Positions 8,157-15,559 of a stretch of 64,000 nucleotides of DNA are shown here, piece by piece. The position numbers were made by a program, and so were the translations under genes. Under the pieces are notes generated by a model. That model was not told the DNA's origin, made no database searches, and saw nothing but the letters and a program-made list of their open reading frames with translations. The stretch is from Salinicola salarius (GTDB lineage Bacteria; Pseudomonadota; Gammaproteobacteria; Pseudomonadales; Halomonadaceae), in NCBI RefSeq assembly GCF_002179555.1, contig NZ_NHOU01000013.1, forward strand, positions 1 to 64,000, written 5' to 3'. Positions within the stretch are counted from its first letter, which is position 1; each line of letters begins with the position of its first letter.

Positions 8157-8223
8157 GTATATTCGCTCGGTTGCTACTGACTTAGTGGTGTGATCGCTAG
8201 AAATCATCATCTTTTTCAATGAT

Positions 8224-8406
8224 TTAAGAAGCGCAAACTATCGTCTTTTGCAAGCGCCTCGCTGCGTTAAGCAATTTCGCGGGCTTGCCTAATTCTTCCT
8301 GTAACTGCTTCTTTCTGTGGCTGCTCTCTGCGTTTCTCATTCCTGGCCCATATTTGGCGGATGCTGCTTTCTGCGCCTCTATCCGGCTCAAACCTGTTGA
8401 GTGCAT
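8224..8406 (-). CDS. Hypothetical small basic protein, divergent from the BREX operon
   Basis: A 60-codon open frame begins MHSTGLSRIEAQKAAS at the ATG at 8404-8406, with AGAGG seven bases upstream. The product is Lys/Arg/Gln-rich and predicted soluble. I recognise no family. The DNA is noticeably more AT-rich than the chromosome and fills most of the 367-bp gap (8152-8518) between gntR and the first island gene. It could be a real small regulator, a remnant of the inserting element, or a chance frame. Confidence 0.35.
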   Translation of the reverse strand: MHSTGLSRIEAQKAASAKYGPGMRNAESSHRKKQLQEELGKPAKLLNAARRLQKTIVCAS

Positions 8407-8469
8407 GATAGCGCCTCTATACATTGGCTTATCAATTTAGGTCAGGGCACTGCTCCGCCCGTGAGATCC

Positions 8470-8491
8470 TGCCGCCTCAGACGGGGCGGCA
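8470..8491. promoter_or_regulatory. Hairpin in the BREX leader
   Basis: TGCCGCC (8470-8476) pairs with GGCGGCA (8485-8491) around an 8-nt loop, 28 bp before the first island gene. No U-tract follows, so it is more likely an operator or leader structure than a terminator. Confidence 0.35.
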
Positions 8492-8518
8492 ACACCATCG
8501 CCCATAGGAAGCGAAAAC

Positions 8519-8731
8519 ATGGCCGAGATGGAAGACCGCTGGTTATCCGTAGATGAAATAGGCAAGCACCTGGGTGTTAGCAATGACACGGTATACCGCT
8601 GGATAGACAAACACTCCATGCCAGCCCACCGGGTGGGCCGTTTTTGGAAGTTCAAGAAAGATGAGATTGATGAGTGGGTACGCAACGGCGGAGCAAGTGA
8701 CACCAGTGGCGACAATGGCAAAAAATCATAA
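8519..8731 (+). CDS. Excisionase/MerR-like helix-turn-helix protein at the head of the BREX operon
   Basis: This 70-residue protein is a single winged-helix domain of the excisionase (Xis/AlpA-like) type: WLSVDEIGKHLGVSNDTVYRWIDKHSMPAHRVGRFWKF-type pattern, followed by a short polar tail. AGGAAG precedes the ATG by seven bases. It overlaps brxA by 17 bp, so it is the first gene of the operon. It most likely autoregulates or represses the BREX operon, by position. A directionality factor from the element that delivered the island is the alternative. Confidence 0.8.
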   Translation: MAEMEDRWLSVDEIGKHLGVSNDTVYRWIDKHSMPAHRVGRFWKFKKDEIDEWVRNGGASDTSGDNGKKS

Positions 8732-9506
8732 GTCGCTAGCCCGGTTCGGGTTTCGTTTCGAGCGGGGAGGAGCACACAGCTCCCGAACCGTGATGCTTGA
8801 CGAACTGGCAACGCTCCTTGGCTATGTCGACCGCGAAGAAGTCTCGAAAGGCGACTACCTGCGTGCTGTCGAAGAGGACAACTGCCTCGCCAAACGCTCG
8901 GGAAAAACCCGGAGGTTGACCTACCGTCACCTGGCGGAACTCTATTCTTTGGATACCGCCCACATCCTGTTTCGCGCCCTCCGGCATTTTTGGAAGCGAG
9001 ATGAAGCAGGGCGCCCACTGCTGGCCATGCTGTGTGCCTATGCCCGCGACTCCATCTTTCGCTCCACGGCGCCCTTTATCCTGAAATGTCCGGAAGGGAC
9101 AGTGATCAACAGGGAGTCCCTGGAAGAATTTATCGACAGCCAGGAACCTGGCCGTTTTAGCAAGGCAACCCTGAAATCGACAGCTCAGAACATCAATTCA
9201 AGCTGGACCAAGTCAGGCCACTTGACCGGTAGGGTGAAAAAAATTCGCACCCATCCCACACCCACTCCGGGGAGTGTTTCATACGCACTTTTGCTCGGAT
9301 ACTTGACCGGAGCCCGAGGGCAGGGGCTCTTTCGCACCGAATATATAAAGTTGCTCGATTGCCCACGCGACAAAGCCATCGAGCTTGCGGAGGAGGCCTC
9401 ACGTAAGGGCTGGATAACCTTCAAGCGGGTGGGGGATGTGATCGAGGTGCTTTTCCCGAGCCTTATCAACCAGCAAGAACAGGAGTGGCTGCGTGAGCAG
9501 GGTTAG
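8715..9506 (+). CDS. brxA: BREX protein BrxA (DUF1819 family)
   Basis: The 263-residue protein starts MAKNHKSLARFGFRFERGGAHSSRTVM at the ATG at 8715 (an in-frame ATG at 8661 lies inside the HTH gene and was rejected). It has the all-helical pattern of BrxA, including TYRHLAELYSLD and RALRHFW. BrxA is a small DNA-binding component of BREX type 1 with no known catalytic motif. It is identified by sequence style and position just before brxB and brxC. It overlaps the preceding and following genes, as expected of a tightly packed operon. Confidence 0.85.
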   Translation: MAKNHKSLARFGFRFERGGAHSSRTVMLDELATLLGYVDREEVSKGDYLRAVEEDNCLAKRSGKTRRLTYRHLAELYSLDTAHILFRALRHFWKRDEAGRPLLAMLCAYARDSIFRSTAPFILKCPEGTVINRESLEEFIDSQEPGRFSKATLKSTAQNINSSWTKSGHLTGRVKKIRTHPTPTPGSVSYALLLGYLTGARGQGLFRTEYIKLLDCPRDKAIELAEEASRKGWITFKRVGDVIEVLFPSLINQQEQEWLREQG

Positions 9507-10044
9507 ACGGTTAGTACAATCGTACAGCAGGCATATATCCATCCCCTGGCGGGACGATGCGGCTGCCGCACAGCGCGTCATTTTCTGTGTGTATAACGAG
9601 AACGAGGAGCGCTGGCTCCGTGCCCGGGTCGATGAGTTTGAAATTGTCACCAAACAGGCCGGTCACGACTGGGCGCTGTTTGATTTGACCAACACCTTTG
9701 CAGCTTGGCTCAGTAGCCAGCGCTATGCCAAGAGCTACTTTCAGAAGCCACATTTACTCGCCACTGTGTTGCCCAAGTATCTCGATTACATCGTGAATGA
9801 GTTCGAGCGCTTTCTGGACAGCCGCAATATTGGTGAGAACGCCGTGGTGGCAATCCAGGGCGTTGGATCACTTTTCGGCTTCCTGAAGGTGAAGGATGTG
9901 GTCGACAAGCTCGCTCCCCAGGTACCCGGGCGGCTGCTGGTGTTCTTTCCTGGAAGCTATGAAAACAACAACTACCGACTGCTGGACGGTTACGACGGGT
10001 GGAACTATCTCGCCATGCCCATCACGGCGGATAAGGATTACTGA
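9493..10044 (+). CDS. brxB: BREX protein BrxB (DUF1788 family)
   Basis: The 183-residue protein uses a GTG start at 9493, overlapping brxA by 14 bp. It shows the typical BrxB C-terminal pattern LVFFPGSYENNNYRLLDGYDGWNYLA and the GVGSLFGFLKV segment. BrxB is essential for BREX type 1 function in studied systems, but its biochemical role is unclear. It is followed after 14 bp by brxC. Confidence 0.9.
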   Translation: MSRVRRLVQSYSRHISIPWRDDAAAAQRVIFCVYNENEERWLRARVDEFEIVTKQAGHDWALFDLTNTFAAWLSSQRYAKSYFQKPHLLATVLPKYLDYIVNEFERFLDSRNIGENAVVAIQGVGSLFGFLKVKDVVDKLAPQVPGRLLVFFPGSYENNNYRLLDGYDGWNYLAMPITADKDY

Positions 10045-10058
10045 ATAAGAGGTTGTTA

Positions 10059-13000
10059 ATGAAGAATCGTGACATTTATCAGAAGGATCCAACCACCCGG
10101 AAGCTGGTCAACGAGGGGGTGGCAAGCGTCAACGACGAGACCACCGGCCATGCCCTGGCGGTTCTTCGCTACGAGCTGGAAACGTTCGTTTGTGATGGTC
10201 AGTACGAAAAAGGGATGTCACACATCCTCGAAACCTACCTCAAGAATATCGACCAGGCCCAGCAGCCGGCCGTTTGGGTGAGCGGGTTCTATGGCTCCGG
10301 CAAATCCCATCTGGTCAAAATGCTGCGGGCGCTGTGGGTGGATACCGTCTTTGAAGACGGAGCCACGGCCCGGGGAATTGCCCAATTGCCCCAAGGCATC
10401 AGCGATCACCTGAGAGAACTTAGCACTCAGGCCAAACGTCATGGTGGCTTGCATGCTGCGTCCGGGACCTTGGGCTCCGGTGCCAGCGGCAGTGTGCGCC
10501 TCGCCCTTCTCCGAATTCTGTTTAAATCTGTGGACTTGCCTGAGCAGTACCCGGTTGCCCGCTTCGTCATGTGGCTCAGGCACGAGGGCATCTATGACCA
10601 GGTGCGCAATCAGGTGGAAGCCAACGGCTTCGACTGGAATGAAGAGCTGGATAATTTCTACGTAGCTGAGGGTCTGCACGATGCCCTGGTACAGGCCAAG
10701 CCAGCCCTGTTTACCTCACCGGCGTCTTGCGTCGAAACCCTGAACAACCTGTATCCGTACGTTCAGGACATCTCCAGTGACGATATGCTCAAGGCCATTC
10801 GCCAGGCTTTGACACAAGAGGGCAAATTCCCGCTGACGTTGGTCGTTCTGGACGAAGTTCAACAGTTCATTGGCGAAGACAGTCAACGCTCCATTGCTGT
10901 ACAGGAGGTTGTTGAGGCCTGCTGCAAGAACTTTGCTGGCAAGCTTCTGTTCATTGGTACCGGTCAGACCGCCGTTACCGGCACCAGTAACCTGAAAAAG
11001 CTCGAGGGCCGTTTCACCATCCGCGTTGAGCTCTCGGACGCCGATGTGGATGCCGTGATCCGCCAAGTCATCCTGGCCAAGAAGCCGGAAGCCAAGTCCC
11101 CCATTGAGCAGATCATGCAAACCAACCTGGGGGAAATTTCCCGGCACCTGGCGGGCACAACCATTGGCCACCGTCAGGATGACTTGCCCTACTTCCCACA
11201 GGATTATCCCATCCTGCCGGTTCGCAGACGTTTCTGGGAAAACACCCTTCGCGTGCTGGATCAAACGGGCACCGACAGCCAGTTGCGCAACCAGCTCAGC
11301 ATGGTGCACAAGGTCATCCAGACCAACCTGGAGGCCCCTCTGGGCTATGTGGTGCCAGCCGATTACCTGTACTTCGATTCCGCCGACAAACTACTCCAGT
11401 CGCGCATTCTGCCCCGCAAGGTTCATGAAAAAACCATGAGCTGGATCAAGGGCTCGGACGACGAACGCCTGATGGCTCGTGCCTGTGGCCTGGTGTTCCT
11501 GATCAACAAGCTGGGCGGTCAGAACAACGAAGTCGGCATTCGTGCCACGGTGGATTCCCTGGCGGACTTGCTTGTCGAGGACCTGTCCAGTGGGAGTAGC
11601 AGCCTGCGCAGCAAACTTCCGGGATTGCTGGATCGCTGCGAGCTGCTGATGAAAGTCGGCGATGAGTACCGCATCCAGACCGAAGAGAGCGCCGCTTGGA
11701 CAGACGAATTCCTCAGCCAACGCGCGGCCCTATCCAGCGAGGCGCACCGCATTCATGCCGAACGGGATGACCGTATCCGCCGCACTTTTGGCGAAGCGGC
11801 CCGTAAGCTGTCGCTGGTTCAGGGCGATGCAAAAGTCACTCGCGATATCTACCCGGTGTTCGACGCACAGCTGCCAGACGATGCCGGCCAGCGCATTTGC
11901 GTCTGGGTTCGTGATGGTTGGAGCGGCGATGAAAACTCCGTGCGTGCCGACGCCCGGCAAGCCGGTAACCAATCGCCCACCGTATTCGTGTTCATCCCCA
12001 AGCGCTCTGCCGATGACCTACGTCACCATTTGATCGACTACAAGGCAGCCAGCGCCACCCTGGATAAGCGGGGCGTGCCCAACACCCCGGAGGGCACAGA
12101 GGCCCGGGCTGCCATGGAAACCACCAAGCAGACTGCTGAGGGCAAGATCCGGGAATTACTGAACGAAGCCTTCTCCGGAGCCCGTGTTTTCCAGGGGGGC
12201 GGTAACGAGATTCTGGGCAACGATCTCCAGGAAATGATCCTGGAAGCCGCCAATAACGCCCTGCAACGGCTTTACCCTCACTTCCATACCGCTGACCATG
12301 CCGGCTGGTCCAAGGTTTACGAAAAGGCCCAGAAAGGCGCGCCAGACGCCCTCAAGGCTGTGGGTGATGATGGCGAACCGGCCAAGAACCCGGTGTGCAA
12401 AGCCATTCTGGCAGCCATTGCCGGCGGCAAAAAAGGCGCGGATATTCGTACCCACTTTGAGTCTTCCCCCTATGGCTGGTCCCGCGATGCCGTGGACGGA
12501 GGCCTCCAGGCCCTGCTGGTGGCTGGCCTTATCCGCGCCCAGGACGAGCGCGGCCAACCTCTTGAACCCTCCAGCCTGGAGCGCAAGAGCATTGGCAAAA
12601 CCCTGTTCAAGGTAGAGTCCGCCACGGTCACTACCCCCCAGCGTATCCAGATCCGTAAGCTGCTGCAGAAGGTGGGCTTGTCCGCCAAGCAGGGTGAGGA
12701 GCTGGCGTATGTGCCTCAGTTCCTGCAGAAGCTTTCCGACCTGGCTGACGAGGCCGGCGGGGAGGCGCCCAAGCCGGAGCGCCCGGACACCAGCTTTCTT
12801 GACGATATTCGCCTCACCGCCGGCAACGAGCAATTGGTGGCGCTCTATAACCGACGCGAAGAGCTGGCCTCCAACATCGAGACCTGGGAACACCTCTCGG
12901 AGCGCATTCACCAGCGCTGGCCCAACTGGGCGGTATTGAAGCGACTGATGTCCCATGCAGGCGGGCTCGACGATGCCGATGTCTTCCGGGCTCAGGTGGA

Positions 13001-13496
13001 AACCATTGAACAGCAGCGACAGTTGCTGACCGACCCCGACCCGGTGGCCCCGCTGATTACCAGCCTGACACAGGCGCTCCGGGATGCACTGAATCGACTG
13101 GACCAGGATTACCAGAAACGCCACGAGCAAGGCATGGCTCGCCTGGCCGATGACAGCAACTGGCAGCAACTGGAGCCCGAACAGCGAAACCAGCTGTTGG
13201 CAGACCAGCGCCTGACCCTGGCCGATCAGCCCAAGGTCGCGGTTCAATCCACCCAAGAGGTGTTGAATACGTTGGATCTGTGCGCTCTGGCCATGTTTGC
13301 CGATCGCGTCGCCGCACTTCCCAGCCGCTTTGACAATGTGGCCGTGGCGGCAGCCGAGCTGTGCGAGCCGGAGATCCAGTTTATTCACGTACCCCGCCGC
13401 ACGCTGAAGTCTGACGCAGACATCGATGCCTGGGCCGAGGAAGTGAAGCAACAACTCAAGGCAGCGCTGCCAGACGGGCCAATTTCCGTCAAATAA
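10059..13496 (+). CDS. brxC: BREX P-loop ATPase BrxC
   Basis: The 1145-residue protein has the conserved BrxC start MKNRDIYQKDPTTRKLVNEGVA, a Walker A GFYGSGKS (about 76-83) and Walker B LVVLDEVQQF (about 261-270). The ATG at 10059 follows AAGAGG by six bases; a TTG two codons upstream is less likely. The long C-terminal half is helical with many charged residues. BrxC/PglY is the core ATPase needed for BREX methylation and exclusion. Codon and base composition are flatter than in the flanking chromosome. A 176-bp gap with a large inverted repeat follows. Confidence 0.95.
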   Translation: MKNRDIYQKDPTTRKLVNEGVASVNDETTGHALAVLRYELETFVCDGQYEKGMSHILETYLKNIDQAQQPAVWVSGFYGSGKSHLVKMLRALWVDTVFEDGATARGIAQLPQGISDHLRELSTQAKRHGGLHAASGTLGSGASGSVRLALLRILFKSVDLPEQYPVARFVMWLRHEGIYDQVRNQVEANGFDWNEELDNFYVAEGLHDALVQAKPALFTSPASCVETLNNLYPYVQDISSDDMLKAIRQALTQEGKFPLTLVVLDEVQQFIGEDSQRSIAVQEVVEACCKNFAGKLLFIGTGQTAVTGTSNLKKLEGRFTIRVELSDADVDAVIRQVILAKKPEAKSPIEQIMQTNLGEISRHLAGTTIGHRQDDLPYFPQDYPILPVRRRFWENTLRVLDQTGTDSQLRNQLSMVHKVIQTNLEAPLGYVVPADYLYFDSADKLLQSRILPRKVHEKTMSWIKGSDDERLMARACGLVFLINKLGGQNNEVGIRATVDSLADLLVEDLSSGSSSLRSKLPGLLDRCELLMKVGDEYRIQTEESAAWTDEFLSQRAALSSEAHRIHAERDDRIRRTFGEAARKLSLVQGDAKVTRDIYPVFDAQLPDDAGQRICVWVRDGWSGDENSVRADARQAGNQSPTVFVFIPKRSADDLRHHLIDYKAASATLDKRGVPNTPEGTEARAAMETTKQTAEGKIRELLNEAFSGARVFQGGGNEILGNDLQEMILEAANNALQRLYPHFHTADHAGWSKVYEKAQKGAPDALKAVGDDGEPAKNPVCKAILAAIAGGKKGADIRTHFESSPYGWSRDAVDGGLQALLVAGLIRAQDERGQPLEPSSLERKSIGKTLFKVESATVTTPQRIQIRKLLQKVGLSAKQGEELAYVPQFLQKLSDLADEAGGEAPKPERPDTSFLDDIRLTAGNEQLVALYNRREELASNIETWEHLSERIHQRWPNWAVLKRLMSHAGGLDDADVFRAQVETIEQQRQLLTDPDPVAPLITSLTQALRDALNRLDQDYQKRHEQGMARLADDSNWQQLEPEQRNQLLADQRLTLADQPKVAVQSTQEVLNTLDLCALAMFADRVAALPSRFDNVAVAAAELCEPEIQFIHVPRRTLKSDADIDAWAEEVKQQLKAALPDGPISVK

Positions 13497-13531
13497 AGAG
13501 CCAGTTAAATAACGGGAAAAACTGTGATCAA

Positions 13532-13671
13532 GGCACCTCGACAAATCGTAGCGAGCCGCCCGAGTGCAAGGAGCCGCGCAATGAGCGACGAGACATATCA
13601 GCCGGATAGGCGAGGAGCGAATGAGCACGCGACGCCGCAATCGGGTGGCGCAGTAGATTTGACGAGGTGCC
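13532..13671 (+). promoter_or_regulatory. Large inverted repeat that would sequester the AlbA_2 gene's ribosome-binding site
   Basis: GGCACCTCGACAAATC (13532-13547) pairs with GATTTGACGAGGTGCC (13656-13671) with one mismatch. Further in, CCGCCCGA (13556-13563) pairs with TCGGGTGG (13641-13648) with one G-U. The Shine-Dalgarno GACGAGG (13661-13667) of the next gene, whose ATG is at 13673, lies inside the right arm. The loop holds a short direct repeat (GGAGC plus AATGAGC at 13570-13586 and 13614-13626). It may be an RNA switch, a MITE-type insertion, or both. Confidence 0.6.
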
Positions 13672-13672
13672 G

Positions 13673-15409
13673 ATGAGGACTGCCGCCAACATAGAGTCCC
13701 TGCTCCCGGAACTGGAGCACTGCATCGCCGATGATCTGGAAGACCAGGACCTCGACTTCAAGCAGTGGGACACGCAAAGCCGCGACAAAGCGGTGAGAAC
13801 CGTGGTCCAGATGGCCGTATGCATGGCCAATGGCGGCGGCGGTACCGTGGTGTTTGGGGTAGCCGACCGGTCCCGGGGGCGTGAAAGTGCCATTCTCGGC
13901 GTTCCGCCGGAAGTCGACATCAACCTGCTGAAAAAGGCGGTTTATGACCAGACAGACCCGAAAATAACCCCGGTATTCGAAGAGCTGGCCGTACCGGAAG
14001 GCACCGGTCGCCTGCTGCTTATGCAGATCTACCCCGGCATGCCGCCCTACACTGACAGCGCTGGCCGGGGCACCATCCGGGTAGGCAAGGATTGCCAACC
14101 GCTCACCGGCACCTTGCGCCGCAAAATCGGCGTGGAAACGGGCGAGACCGATTACACCGGCGAAGCCGTCTCCCTTGTGGCCCCCTCTTTTGTGGAAAGC
14201 GAGTTGCTATCCGCCACCGCCCTCGAGTCCCTACGCAATCAGGCCCGCAAGGAGCGGGCGCCGGAGGATCTGCTGCGCCTGACCGATGTCGAGCTGCTGT
14301 CCACCTTGGGCCTGATCAAACACGGCAAACTGACTCGCGCGGCGCTGTTGCTGGCCGGTACCGAAACCGCCATCCGGGAACACCTCCCCGGCCACAACTG
14401 GACCTTCCTGCAAATGATCTCGGATACCGAGTACGGCATCCGGGAGGACCGGGTCAGCGCCTTGCCATTGTCCGTTCAGCGCATTGAAGAACTGCTGGTC
14501 CCCTTCAACCCCATCACCACCTATCAGCAGGGCCTGTTCCACTACGAATACCGCACCTGGCCGGAAATCGCCGTGCGCGAGGCGTTGATGAACGCCTTCT
14601 GCCATGCGGATCTGCGCATCGCCGGGCCGGTTATGGTCAAGCTTTACCCGAACCGGCTGGAAATCAGCAACAACGGGGGCTTTATTGCCGGCATTACTCC
14701 CAACAATATCCTCCATCACCAGCCCGCCGCCCGAAATCCACTGCTGGTGGAGGCGCTGACTCGCTTACGCCTGGTCAACCGCAGCAACCTGGGAATAAAC
14801 CGCATGTTTTCCGCCTTGCTCATTGAGGGCAAGGAACCGCCGCAGATCCGCGAAATCGGTGAATCCGTGCTGGTGAGCTTCCCCAAGCGGGACCTGAATG
14901 CCGCCTTCCGTCTGTTCGTGGCCGAGGAGAGCGAGCATGGCCGCAACCTGGGCGTGGATGAACTGATGCTGCTGCAATACCTGCTCCAGCATCCGGAAAT
15001 AGACACCAACACCGCAGCCACCCTGTGCCAGCGTGGCGAAGCGGAAATGCGGGAAAAGTTATCCACAATGGAATCGGCTGGTTACATTGAACACGGGGGT
15101 ACCGGGCGGGGCGCATACTGGTGCATCCAGCCCGAGCTCTACAATCGGTTGGCAGAGGATGGCCAGGGCGAAGCCCGCCGCCGCATTGACTGGGAAGCCG
15201 CCAAAACCCGCGTACTCAGTATTCTGATGGAGCGTGCCCGTCGCAATGAGCCGGGCCTGAGCAACAAGGACATCCGGCAAATTACCCGCTTTGACCGCAA
15301 CCAGGCCCGGCGTCTGATGCAGGAGCTGATGCAGGAGAACGCCAGCCTCCAGAAGGTAGGGGAGCGGCGTTGGGCACGCTATGAATACAGCAATGCGCGT
15401 GAGCATTGA
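13673..15409 (+). CDS. AlbA_2/Schlafen-like ATP-binding protein in the BREX operon
   Basis: The 578-residue protein has an N-terminal AlbA_2 (Schlafen AlbA) domain (DLDFKQWD near 27-33, MANGGGGTVVFGVADR near 51-66), a COG2865-type GHKL-like region (EALMNAFCHADLRIAGPV, then LEISNNGGFIAGI), and C-terminal winged helices (NKDIRQITRFDRNQARRLMQEL). Such proteins are annotated as ATP-dependent regulators or nucleic-acid binders and recur in defence operons, but their role in BREX is not settled. The ATG at 13673 is preceded by GACGAGG. It sits between brxC and pglX, where some BREX loci carry an accessory gene, and each flank has its own regulatory-looking gap. Confidence 0.85.
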   Translation: MRTAANIESLLPELEHCIADDLEDQDLDFKQWDTQSRDKAVRTVVQMAVCMANGGGGTVVFGVADRSRGRESAILGVPPEVDINLLKKAVYDQTDPKITPVFEELAVPEGTGRLLLMQIYPGMPPYTDSAGRGTIRVGKDCQPLTGTLRRKIGVETGETDYTGEAVSLVAPSFVESELLSATALESLRNQARKERAPEDLLRLTDVELLSTLGLIKHGKLTRAALLLAGTETAIREHLPGHNWTFLQMISDTEYGIREDRVSALPLSVQRIEELLVPFNPITTYQQGLFHYEYRTWPEIAVREALMNAFCHADLRIAGPVMVKLYPNRLEISNNGGFIAGITPNNILHHQPAARNPLLVEALTRLRLVNRSNLGINRMFSALLIEGKEPPQIREIGESVLVSFPKRDLNAAFRLFVAEESEHGRNLGVDELMLLQYLLQHPEIDTNTAATLCQRGEAEMREKLSTMESAGYIEHGGTGRGAYWCIQPELYNRLAEDGQGEARRRIDWEAAKTRVLSILMERARRNEPGLSNKDIRQITRFDRNQARRLMQELMQENASLQKVGERRWARYEYSNAREH

Positions 15410-15414
15410 AATTC

Positions 15415-15439
15415 GCATAGAAAAACTTCTATGCGCATA
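15415..15439. promoter_or_regulatory. GCATA-rich dyads upstream of pglX
   Basis: GCATAGAA (15415-15422) pairs with TTCTATGC (15427-15434) around AAAC. The palindrome TATGCGCATA (15430-15439) overlaps it. Two further copies of the motif, CTATGCG and TGCGCATA, follow within 35 bp. They lie in the 150-bp gap before pglX, and suggest an internal operator or promoter that uncouples pglX and the downstream genes from the first half of the operon. Confidence 0.45.
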
Positions 15440-15559
15440 CTATGCGTTTAATGGATAAAGTGCGCATATCGGTGCGTACCGATGTGCCAGGAAAAGTGCT
15501 TTAACGGCACCAAAGCCGTAGCCGTGGCATCACTTTAAGGATTGGGGAAGTAAAAGAAC

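Noticed and set aside
12156-13640. Long open frame on the minus strand opposite brxC
   Set aside because: Codon positions mirror the brxC frame, the peptide has no recognisable domain, and brxC is unambiguous. It is an antisense shadow of GC-rich codons.
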